DNA from: Pseudomonas fluorescens
GTDB taxonomy: Bacteria; Pseudomonadota; Gammaproteobacteria; Pseudomonadales; Pseudomonadaceae
Length of the DNA: 64,000 nt
Assembly (NCBI RefSeq): GCF_902497625.1
Contig: NZ_CABVGX010000019.1
Location: 39,688-103,687 of the forward strand
Direction: 5' to 3'
Part shown: positions 56,833-64,000 of the stretch, one piece after another
How the letters are laid out: every line of letters starts with the position of its first letter
Position numbering within the stretch: the first letter of the stretch is position 1
The notes under the pieces: generated by a model
Database searches by the model: none
What the model was told of the DNA's origin: nothing
Seen by the model: the letters and a program-made list of their open reading frames with translations, nothing else
Program-made: the position numbers and the translations under genes

Positions 56833-57372
56833 TTAATCGTCGGGCATCTGCGGTGGCTTGGCGGGTTTTGCCGGTTTGGTGTTGGCGCCCTTGGCCGGGG
56901 GCGGAGCTGCTTCGGTAGCTGGCGGCGGCGCCGCCATCGCGGCTTCTTTTTCCGCCATCGGCATTGAGTCGATAGTGCTGAAAATCTTCTGCAGGTCGAT
57001 GTCATCCGACTGCTCAAGTTTCTTCTCGCCGTCCTTGCCCACCAGAATGACCTTGGTCTTTGCGCCAGCTCCCAGCCTCAGCGAGCGGATCAATGCCGCC
57101 GTGTCCTGGGGCCCCAGGTCCTTGCCTTCGCGCTGGCCCATCAGATTAAGTACGGTGTACAACACCATGCTTCGGTCAGTGAAGCCTTTGCGATTTTCAG
57201 GCTCATCCAAGGCCTTTTTCAGGCTCAGCCATGCCGGGTCGACCGTGCTCGGCGCAATAACAATCAGCGGCCGCGTCCGGCCCTTGTCCATGTCCAGCGG
57301 TGAGTCGCCATCGGCGGCGAGCAAAGGGCAGGCGAAAGCCAGTAAGGTAGTCAGGGTCAATGACCTGAGCAT
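56833..57372 (-). CDS. secreted DUF4174-like protein
   Basis: A 179-residue protein. The signal peptide is SLTLTTLLAFACPLLAADG. The folded part begins RPLIVIAPSTVDPAWLSLKK and has ILVGKDGEKKLEQSDDIDLQ, the pattern of DUF4174 (a thioredoxin-like fold without the CxxC). The tail of 45 residues is Pro/Ala/Lys-rich. ATG 57372 has AAGGAG at 6 bases. Function is unknown. Confidence 0.8.
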   Translation of the reverse strand: MLRSLTLTTLLAFACPLLAADGDSPLDMDKGRTRPLIVIAPSTVDPAWLSLKKALDEPENRKGFTDRSMVLYTVLNLMGQREGKDLGPQDTAALIRSLRLGAGAKTKVILVGKDGEKKLEQSDDIDLQKIFSTIDSMPMAEKEAAMAAPPPATEAAPPPAKGANTKPAKPAKPPQMPDD

Positions 57373-57507
57373 GCGCATCTCCTTTTGATATCCACGCTTT
57401 AATGATTGCGCATCGCGGTGATCGTTCCGGTTAACGCTCTTTGATTATGTCTCACCTGGCTGAAAGCTTAGGTCAGCGCGCCCATTGCGCAACTGAGCGG
57501 GCGCGAC

Positions 57508-59751
57508 TCATCCGCCGTTTTTTATTGCTTGATCGATGACCAATGCGGGGATTGAAAAGGTAAAAACGCTGCCCGTCCCCGGCTCGCTTTCCACCCATAG
57601 TTGGCCGCCATGAGCTTGCACGATGCTGCGACAGATGTACAAACCCAGCCCGCTGCCATGGATGTTACCGTCACGAACGAACCAGTAACGGTCGAAGATG
57701 TGTGGCAAATGCACGGCCAGAATTCCACCACCGTTATCACGTACCGAAATCAACACTTTGTCGCCGGACTGCCGCGCATGCAGGTCAATCCGCCCGCCCG
57801 CCGGGGTGAACTTGATCGCGTTGCCCAACAGGTTGGACAACACCTGGAAGAGTCGCTGGGGGTCGGCATTGATGCACAACGCAGCCGTGCTGGTGCAGTT
57901 GAGTTCGATGTTTTTATGCGAGGTGAGCGTGACCAGCAGCGAGCAGGCTTGCTGCAGCAGATCGACCACGTCCAGCGGTTTGCATTCGAGGGCGTAATGA
58001 CCGGCATCGAGTTTCGACTTGTCGAGCAGGTCGGCAATCAGCTTGCTCATGCGTGACGAGGCTTCTTCCACGGTCCCCAACGCCGCGCTCAGACGTACTG
58101 AAACCAGACTTTCGTCCCGGGCCACCAGGCGCTGCATCATTCCGCACTGCATGATGATAATGGTCATGGGATTGCGCAGATCGTGTGAGACGACCGCCAC
58201 CAGTTCATCACGCTCGCGCACCGCTTCATGCTCGCGACGCACCTGACGGGACAGGTCGTTTTCGATTGCATGACGGCGCAGCTCAGCCACGGCGTAAACA
58301 TCTGCGGCAGTCCACTGCAGGGCCTTGCCGTCGACCAGTTGCTCCCACAGTGCAAAGGAAGTGCGCGGACGCAATCGTGGGGTTCCCTGCCCTTGGTCAA
58401 TGAAATGTTCGTCCGGATGGCCGCTCCATTGCATGCTCGAGCGCACTTGCGGGCGAAACCACAATACGCCGTTGTCCACTGGTTTTGGCAGCACGAACGC
58501 CAGCAAGCCGCTGGCCACGTTGCTGTAATGAGCGCTGGCGCTGTGCAGACTTTGCAAGTGATCGGTCACCAACGGCGCAGCCGTTTCGAGACATTGCTCG
58601 CGGACCCAAAGATAGAGTGCACGCACTTGATCGACTGACGGGCACTCGCCAAGCAACTCAAGGCGATCCCCGATCAGCACGGCCACGCCACTGGCCCCGG
58701 TCAGCGCCAACAGCGCGTCGGAATGTTCCAGCAGGCCTTCCAGCACATCCTGTTGACCCGTCTGCATGGCGGCTGTCAGGTCCGCGATCAATCCGGACTT
58801 TCGCGTTCGTTGAGCCTGCTCGTCACGCGTTTGCAAAGCGCTGATCTGTACGCTGAGCAGTTGCGCGATTGCCGCGCACATCGCCCGCACGGGATAGCTG
58901 ACCCGCAACGGTTGCGGATGGGCGCAGGTGATCAGGCCCCAGAGCTGGCCGTCTTCGAGCAGTGACAGGCTCATGGACGCGCTCACACCCATGTTTTTCA
59001 GATACTCGCAGTGCACCGGCGAAACGCTGCGCAGTATTGAAAACCCGAGATCCAGAGGCTGTCCGTTATCTGGCCGCAGCATGGGTAGAATCGGTACCGG
59101 CACATAGTTCGCATCGGGGATCACGCGGATCCAGTTCAGCCGGTACAACTCACGCGCCTGGGGTGGAATGTCCGATGCGGGGAAACACTGGCCGAGGTAG
59201 CCGGGCAAACGTCCGCCCAGCGCTTGTGCAAGAACTTGTCCGTGCCCTTGCGGCTGGAAGCGGTAAATGAGCACCCGGTCGAAACCCGCCAGACGGCGAA
59301 TTTCTTCCACACTGACGCGGTACAGATCATCGAGCGTGCTGGCCGCCTGCATTCGCCGCAGGGTTTTCAGCAGCCCGGTCGCATCATCGACAGGGTCGGT
59401 CAGTGGCTCCAGTTCAAGCAGGATCACACCGTCCTGGTGGGTGAGCACGCCGTTGAACCGTTGTCCGCCGATATGCAGCAACAATGGATTGACGTCTTCC
59501 AGATCATCCACCAAGAGCGCCTGACGCACCTGCTCTGCCGCAGTCGCACCCGTCAAAACGGCTAACGGTTGCGCGAGGACAGCTGCGACGTCATGGCCGA
59601 GCAATGTCGCACAATTGCGGCTGGCCTGCTCGATGATCAGCCCGACCGCGCTGAGTGCCAACAGCACACCGTGGGGCTGTATCGAACCCGGAATGCGGAT
59701 CGGTTCGTTGGCGCAGTCGGCCAGCGCGGCGTCGAGTTCTGCAGCCCTCAT
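57508..59751 (-). CDS. bphP: bacteriophytochrome sensor histidine kinase
   Basis: A 747-residue red/far-red light sensor. The biliverdin-binding Cys is at residue 13 (LADCANEPIRIPGSIQPHG) at the start of the PAS domain. The GAF domain has QCFPASDIPPQARELYR, and the PHY tongue is PRTSFALWEQ. The kinase has VVSHDLRNPMTIII (phospho-His), N-box LSNLLGNAIKFTP and G-box DNGGGIL, GSGLGLYICR. ATG 59751 overlaps the bphO stop (ATGA). No response regulator gene is beside it, so its partner is elsewhere. Confidence 0.96.
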   Translation of the reverse strand: MRAAELDAALADCANEPIRIPGSIQPHGVLLALSAVGLIIEQASRNCATLLGHDVAAVLAQPLAVLTGATAAEQVRQALLVDDLEDVNPLLLHIGGQRFNGVLTHQDGVILLELEPLTDPVDDATGLLKTLRRMQAASTLDDLYRVSVEEIRRLAGFDRVLIYRFQPQGHGQVLAQALGGRLPGYLGQCFPASDIPPQARELYRLNWIRVIPDANYVPVPILPMLRPDNGQPLDLGFSILRSVSPVHCEYLKNMGVSASMSLSLLEDGQLWGLITCAHPQPLRVSYPVRAMCAAIAQLLSVQISALQTRDEQAQRTRKSGLIADLTAAMQTGQQDVLEGLLEHSDALLALTGASGVAVLIGDRLELLGECPSVDQVRALYLWVREQCLETAAPLVTDHLQSLHSASAHYSNVASGLLAFVLPKPVDNGVLWFRPQVRSSMQWSGHPDEHFIDQGQGTPRLRPRTSFALWEQLVDGKALQWTAADVYAVAELRRHAIENDLSRQVRREHEAVRERDELVAVVSHDLRNPMTIIIMQCGMMQRLVARDESLVSVRLSAALGTVEEASSRMSKLIADLLDKSKLDAGHYALECKPLDVVDLLQQACSLLVTLTSHKNIELNCTSTAALCINADPQRLFQVLSNLLGNAIKFTPAGGRIDLHARQSGDKVLISVRDNGGGILAVHLPHIFDRYWFVRDGNIHGSGLGLYICRSIVQAHGGQLWVESEPGTGSVFTFSIPALVIDQAIKNGG

Positions 59752-60425
59752 ACCAAAACCCCACACTGGTCGAGCCACTCTTCGAACGCCTTGAACGTAG
59801 CCTCGGCCGCCAGCACCGACTGCGCGCGATCCTGGGGCTCATGCATCTCATACAGACAGGCGAGAAAGCCGCGCCACATCAGCAATGTCGAGTCACCATA
59901 CACCGCAAAAAACCGCCCGCCGCCCTGTTCATCGATACCAAGGCGCGAATAAATGCCATTGCGCAGCGATTGCCCGCCCAGCGTCGCGCCTTCGAGCACG
60001 TACAACACGCCCAATACGTCGGCTACTGAGGGAATTGTGGACGGGAAGGAACACAGCGGGAGGGCTTCAATGGCCTGTGCATCCAGCCCCAGTGCGTAGA
60101 GGTCGGCTTCGAGTGAGGGGGTTTTGCTGCGAATCAGCCAGTCCAGACCTGGAATATTCATCGCGACCTTGAACAGCGAGTCTTCCAGGGGCCGGTAAAA
60201 TCCGTAATAGGCCATGATCAGGCGGGTATAGACCTGCAGATCGTCGGTGAAGAAGGGAATGCGTTTTTCCAGCGTCTGGTGCTGTCGGGTGGTTGCACTG
60301 CGCAGCTCGTCAAGTATCAACGGCAGGCTCTTGGGCGGCGCAGTCACGACGATATGTCGAGGCAATACCCGGTTTTGTGAATGTAATCTTGAGCCGATTG
60401 GGAATGCACGTGCCACCTCTGTCAT
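59748..60425 (-). CDS. bphO: biliverdin-producing heme oxygenase
   Basis: A 225-residue heme oxygenase that opens heme to biliverdin, the chromophore of BphP, with release of iron and CO. Proximal His is in RSATTRQHQTLEKRIPF (about 50), and the distal helix glycines are in LYVLEGATLGGQSL. It is coupled to bphP by an ATGA overlap, so cofactor and photoreceptor are made together. Start ATG 60425 or GTG 60434. Confidence 0.94.
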   Translation of the reverse strand: MTEVARAFPIGSRLHSQNRVLPRHIVVTAPPKSLPLILDELRSATTRQHQTLEKRIPFFTDDLQVYTRLIMAYYGFYRPLEDSLFKVAMNIPGLDWLIRSKTPSLEADLYALGLDAQAIEALPLCSFPSTIPSVADVLGVLYVLEGATLGGQSLRNGIYSRLGIDEQGGGRFFAVYGDSTLLMWRGFLACLYEMHEPQDRAQSVLAAEATFKAFEEWLDQCGVLV

Positions 60426-60537
60426 GTCGATCACGGGGGATGCCGACAGGTCATTCGCGAGAGGCGGACGAAGGCTGGCTTTTCACCGTAGCACCTAAAG
60501 CGCACAGCCGGTGGTTTGATTTGCGCGCCTCTGGCGG

Positions 60538-61323
60538 TCAGAACGCCAGTTTGTAGCCGATCAACACCAGCATCGTTGCCAGGCACGGACGTAACACTTC
60601 ATCGGAGATGCGGCCGGTCAGGTGGCTGCCCAGATAAATGCCCGGCAGCGAGCCGATCAGCAGATACCCCAACACTTGCCAATCCATGTTGCCCATGCTG
60701 GCGTGGCCAAGACCGGCAACCAGGGTCAGTGGCACTGCGTGAGCGATTTCCGTACCGACCAGGCGGCGGGTCGGCAGCAGCGGATAGAGGATGAACAGCG
60801 CCACGGTGCCCAGTGCGCCGGCGCCGATCGAGGTCAGAGCAACCATGGTGCCCAACACCAGACCGGTGATGACCGTCAGCACGTTGAGGCGCGAACCACT
60901 CGGATTGTAATGGCCGCCCGCACGCTTATGGGCGAAGTCCAGCAGACGCTTCTTGAAAAAAATCGCCAGGGCCGTCGCAAACAGGACGAAGCCCAGTGCC
61001 TGCTTGATCACAGCATTCATCGCATCGGGAGACGTGTGCAGCGTGCTCAGAAACCATAAGGTCATCGCCACGGCCGGCACGCTGCCGAGGGTCAGCCAAC
61101 CGGTGATCGCCCAGTCGATGTTTTTGTTTTTTCGATGGACCAGAACGCCGCTGGATTTGGTGATGGCGGCGTACAGCAAGTCAGTGCCGACCGCTGTCGC
61201 CGGGTTAATGCCGAACCACAGCAGGATCGGCGTCATCAGCGAACCGCCGCCCACACCCGTCATGCCGACGATGAAACCCACCACCAGCCCTGCCACGACC
61301 AACCCGACGTTCACCAAATCCAT
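60538..61323 (-). CDS. TauE/SafE sulfite exporter-family permease
   Basis: A 261-residue protein with eight membrane helices and the family's internal repeat: VVGFIVGMTGVGGGSLMTPI in the first half, TSIGAGALGTVALFILYPLL in the second. The TAVGTDLLYAAITKSSG block follows the first. Such permeases export sulfite, sulfonates or related anions. GTG 61335 is an alternative start. Ordinary operon context is not visible. Confidence 0.9.
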   Translation of the reverse strand: MDLVNVGLVVAGLVVGFIVGMTGVGGGSLMTPILLWFGINPATAVGTDLLYAAITKSSGVLVHRKNKNIDWAITGWLTLGSVPAVAMTLWFLSTLHTSPDAMNAVIKQALGFVLFATALAIFFKKRLLDFAHKRAGGHYNPSGSRLNVLTVITGLVLGTMVALTSIGAGALGTVALFILYPLLPTRRLVGTEIAHAVPLTLVAGLGHASMGNMDWQVLGYLLIGSLPGIYLGSHLTGRISDEVLRPCLATMLVLIGYKLAF

Positions 61324-61504
61324 CAAGACATCCACTCAGACTGCGGGGAAAAACTGGCCCGCAGCATAGCGATTTTTCTTATAACTTCTTAGAACGATGG
61401 GGACTATCGTTATTCCGCTGTTCTGAGGTCGAGGTTATTGTTTGTTACAGCGGTGTTCGCTGATTGGGTCGGGCGCGTGAAGCTGTAGGGGCCGAACTTG
61501 CCCT

Positions 61505-61676
61505 GATCGCGGTCCGATCGCGGTCCGATCGCGGTCCGAGCCTGACGCAGGCTGCGCCAGCTGCTACGGGGGTTGTTGCGTTCCGTAGAACGCCAGCTCC
61601 ATGGGGCCGGGTCCACCCTCAAGAATCCAGCAAAATCATAAGTCCGCCTTCGCGAGCAGGCTTCGCTCCTGCGGGG
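61505..61676. repeat. 11-bp triplet and two REP-type elements
   Basis: GATCGCGGTCC occurs three times in a row (61505-61537), directly followed by CAGGCTGCGCCAGCTGCTAC (REP arm of the 21598 family). At 61647-61676 CCTTCGCGAGCAGGCTTCGCTCC is an altered copy of the GTGGGAGCGAGCCTGCTCGCG family. The rest of the 61324-61734 gap shows no gene. Confidence 0.75.
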
Positions 61677-61734
61677 ACTGAATACATTCAGCGAAACCGG
61701 GCGGGCAATACTGACGAAGACTCAAGAAAGCCCC

Positions 61735-62484
61735 TCACTGCACCGGCAAAAAATTCAAAAACAGCAGACTTTGCGCATAATTCAGCCCGATCCGCCGATA
61801 ACGCTCATCCAGCATCTGCGTGAGCAGATCCAGGCGCGCCACGATCTTGCCGAATTCCACCGCAAAACTCAGGTTGCTGCCCTCCTCCGATATCTCATTT
61901 GAAAACAGTAACGGCTCGCCCTGCTTATTCTGCCGCTGGCTGAGAATCCACGTGGCTTTCTCAATGTTGCGCGCGGCGTTGTTGACGAATGTCGGGTTGA
62001 TCGCATCAGTCATATAGAACTCGACACGATTGCCATGAGCGGTAACCAACATGCTGCCGATGGCATAGATGAACGCCCCGACCCGATCGCCAAGAAACTC
62101 CGGACTCATGGCAAAACTCAGCGCCGCCAGGTCCTTTTTGCCGCCCAGGGTCGGCAGCGGCTGTTGCTGCTCGATGGCCATTCGAACCTGCTTTTCCGCC
62201 GTGCGTGCATCGAGAAAACCGGACTTCTTCAACTCTTGCGGATTACGCAGATACAGCTTGCTCATGAGCAAATACAGGCTGTCCAGGTTATCGCGCATCG
62301 CCAGCGTCGCCATGCGGTCAACGCTGGTTTGCAGGAACTCCTGGGGTTTACCTTCGCGAAACTGAGTGATGATGCCTTGGCCGTCGCGATGGCTGCAGCC
62401 GGACGTGAGCAACATCGACAGAATGGCGAGCAACCAACTGAGGCGGCGAATGTGCGCAGAAAGGAGAGGTGAAACTCGAACCAT
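61735..62484 (-). CDS. predicted lipoprotein of unknown function
   Basis: A 249-residue protein. The signal peptide ends LAILSMLLTSGCSHRDG (lipobox TSGC). The mature part is helical (MATLAMRDNLDSLYLLMSKL, GAFIYAIGSMLVTAHGNR, IVARLDLLTQMLDERYRRI). I do not recognise a family. The layout suggests an envelope protein of the outer or inner membrane. It is divergent from the galactose mutarotase-like gene. Confidence 0.78.
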   Translation of the reverse strand: MVRVSPLLSAHIRRLSWLLAILSMLLTSGCSHRDGQGIITQFREGKPQEFLQTSVDRMATLAMRDNLDSLYLLMSKLYLRNPQELKKSGFLDARTAEKQVRMAIEQQQPLPTLGGKKDLAALSFAMSPEFLGDRVGAFIYAIGSMLVTAHGNRVEFYMTDAINPTFVNNAARNIEKATWILSQRQNKQGEPLLFSNEISEEGSNLSFAVEFGKIVARLDLLTQMLDERYRRIGLNYAQSLLFLNFLPVQ

Positions 62485-62725
62485 GGATTATGAACTTGGC
62501 ATGGGCCGGCGGTGGGGATCGCCGCAGGCTGGCCAAGGATAGAGCCGCGAAAGATGAAAAAGTGCATTACCGACGGTCCATAACGCGATCCGGCGGCGAC
62601 CGATGACGAATTAGTAATACTTTATAATTGAAAATGGAGCCAGATTAGCTATATATCTAAGTTGTGATCGAAAACACAGATCATTGGTATGACTAATAAA
62701 TCACAAAAACAAAAGGATGGTCAGC

Positions 62726-63874
62726 ATGCTTCCATTTCGTCCCTCGCTTTACGGCTTAGGATTGTCCCTGATGATTGCCACTCTCTCCGCCCAGGCCAAC
62801 GGCCTGACCAGTGAACATAAACCTTTCGGCAAGACCGATGATGGCACGCCAGTCGAGCAATACATCCTGCGTAACAGCCACGGCATGGAGGCCATCGTCA
62901 TCACCTACGGCGGCATTTTGCAGTCGCTGAAAGTGCCGGACAAAAATGGCAAACTCGAAGATGTCGTGCTTGGATTCGATGATGTGCACGGCTATCAGAC
63001 AGGCACCGCGTTCTTCGGCGCGACCATCGGACGTTTTGGCAACCGCCTGGCCAACGGCGCCTTCGAACTGGATGGCAAGCGTTATCAGGTGCCACTCAAC
63101 GACGGCACGAATTCATTGCACGGCGGCGCTCAGGGGTTCGACAAACACGTCTGGAAAGCGCAGCCGGCCAAGGACAAAGATTCAGTTGGCGTGACCCTCA
63201 GCTACTTGTCGGCGGACGGTCAAATGGGCTTTCCCGGCAATCTGCAAACCGAGGTCACCTACAGCCTGACCGAGAACAACGAGCTGCGCATCGATTATAA
63301 GGCGTCCACCGACAAGCCGACGGTGCTGAACCTGACCAATCACAGTTACTTCAACCTGGCAGGCGCGGGTAATGGCGATGTACTGCAGCAGGTCGCTACA
63401 TTGCACGCCAGCCGTTACACGCCCGTCACCGGCAAATTGATCCCTACCGGCGAACTGGCGCCGGTGGCCGGCACACCGATGGACTTCACTAAACCCACGG
63501 CAATCGGCACACACATCAAGGCCGATCACCCGCAGCTGAAATTTGCCGAACCAAAACAGGGTGGTTTCGATTTTAACTGGGTGCTCGACGCCAAGGGTGA
63601 CATTGGCAAACTCGCCGCAGATGTCAGCGACCCGCAATCCGGCCGGCGCTTGCAGCTGTACACCACCGAGCCTGGCGTGCAGTTCTATACCAGCAACTTC
63701 CTCGACGGTACAGTGAAGGGCAAGGCCGGCAAGACTTATGCCCACTGGAGCGCATTTACCCTGGAAACTCAGCACTATCCCGACTCGCCGAATCAGCCAG
63801 ACTTCCCGTCCACACGCCTTGATCCAGGCAAAACCTACACGCAATCCACCGTGCTGAAATTCTCAACCCTTTAG
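62726..63874 (+). CDS. exported aldose 1-epimerase (galactose mutarotase type)
   Basis: A 382-residue protein. The signal peptide is YGLGLSLMIATLSAQANG. The mutarotase fold has VITYGGILQSLKVPDKNG and FFGATIGRFGNRLANGAF. The catalytic His region is LNLTNHSYFNLAGAG, and the catalytic Glu is near FTLETQHYPDSPNQP. It interconverts alpha and beta aldoses. Most bacterial GalM is cytoplasmic; this one is exported. AAAAGGA eight bases before ATG 62726 decides the start; ATG 62717 sits on the ribosome site. Confidence 0.9.
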   Translation: MLPFRPSLYGLGLSLMIATLSAQANGLTSEHKPFGKTDDGTPVEQYILRNSHGMEAIVITYGGILQSLKVPDKNGKLEDVVLGFDDVHGYQTGTAFFGATIGRFGNRLANGAFELDGKRYQVPLNDGTNSLHGGAQGFDKHVWKAQPAKDKDSVGVTLSYLSADGQMGFPGNLQTEVTYSLTENNELRIDYKASTDKPTVLNLTNHSYFNLAGAGNGDVLQQVATLHASRYTPVTGKLIPTGELAPVAGTPMDFTKPTAIGTHIKADHPQLKFAEPKQGGFDFNWVLDAKGDIGKLAADVSDPQSGRRLQLYTTEPGVQFYTSNFLDGTVKGKAGKTYAHWSAFTLETQHYPDSPNQPDFPSTRLDPGKTYTQSTVLKFSTL

Positions 63875-63880
63875 CGCAGC

Positions 63881-64000
63881 GCGTGTAGCAGCTGCCGAGC
63901 CAGCAGCGCGCGACGCGTGTAGCAGCTGCCGAGCCAGCAGCGCACGACGCGTGTAGCAGCTGCCGAGCCTGCAGCGCGCGACGCGTGTAGCAGCTGCCGA
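63881..64000. repeat. 34-bp tandem REP array running off the window
   Basis: The unit GCGTGTAGCAGCTGCCGAGC plus CAGCAGCGCGCGAC repeats at 63881, 63915, 63949 and 63983 (partial), with single-base variants. It continues past the end of the window. It belongs to the GTAGCAGCTGCCGAGCC family. Confidence 0.85.

Noticed and set aside
61324..61734. A small gene in the gap before the lipoprotein
   Set aside because: The frames there run through the 11-bp triplet and REP copies and have no ribosome site.

Overview
This 64 kb window is chromosomal DNA of a Pseudomonas, most likely of the P. fluorescens group. The evidence is the gene order trigger factor-clpP-clpX-lon-hupB-ppiD, a PrrF-type iron sRNA, a bacteriophytochrome/heme oxygenase pair, the phosphonate genes phnW/phnX, the liu leucine-degradation genes, and several families of REP palindromes typical of these genomes. 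No prophage, insertion sequence, plasmid module or CRISPR array was recognised. Coding density is high and most genes have ordinary Shine-Dalgarno sites.

Layout. 1-3.1 kb: end of the leucine/isovalerate liu operon (liuB end, liuC, liuD). 3.1-4.8 kb: an S24/LexA-like repressor divergent from a DUF6124-like gene, then a PrrF-like sRNA behind a Fur box. 4.8-11 kb: an M14 carboxypeptidase, an HxlR regulator divergent from an MFS pump, and an ECF sigma/anti-sigma operon divergent from a catalase-like peroxidase/cytochrome b561 operon; matching ECF-type promoters face both ways. 11-16.6 kb: ZapE-like ATPase, LRR-protein kinase, YebC-like protein, short orphan VgrG and a small gene. 16.6-19.7 kb: LysR regulator with phnW and phnX. 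19.8-26.4 kb: a heptad-repeat protein, an ACC deaminase-like PLP enzyme, FadH, and a nitrilase-fold/AraC pair. 26.6-36.3 kb: the protein-quality-control block (ppiD, hupB, lon, clpX, clpP, tig), which contains a decayed tRNA-Asp. 36.6-38.2 kb: tRNA-Leu, tRNA-His, tRNA-Arg and folD. 38.4-47.4 kb: pbpG, small acidic proteins, a degenerate C39-like lipoprotein, terC, nhaR, an MFS pump, sstT, DUF1993 and yceH. 47.7-56.5 kb: cupin, shikimate dehydrogenase-like protein, small proteins, an AI-2E family permease, LysR/EamA pair, and GntR/class C beta-lactamase pair. 56.8-64 kb: DUF4174, bphP-bphO, TauE/SafE permease, a lipoprotein and a secreted aldose epimerase.

Much intergenic space is occupied by REP palindromes and short tandem arrays (18, 72, 45, 34, 12 and 11 bp). 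The least ordinary items are the tRNA-Asp pseudogene with a GAG anticodon, mirror-image ECF promoters at the peroxidase locus, a protein built of [YWH]xDGxxx heptads, an LRR-kinase fusion, and three proteins of hydrolase folds whose expected catalytic residue is missing (S24 Ser to Ala, nitrilase Cys to Gly, C39 Cys to Ser).
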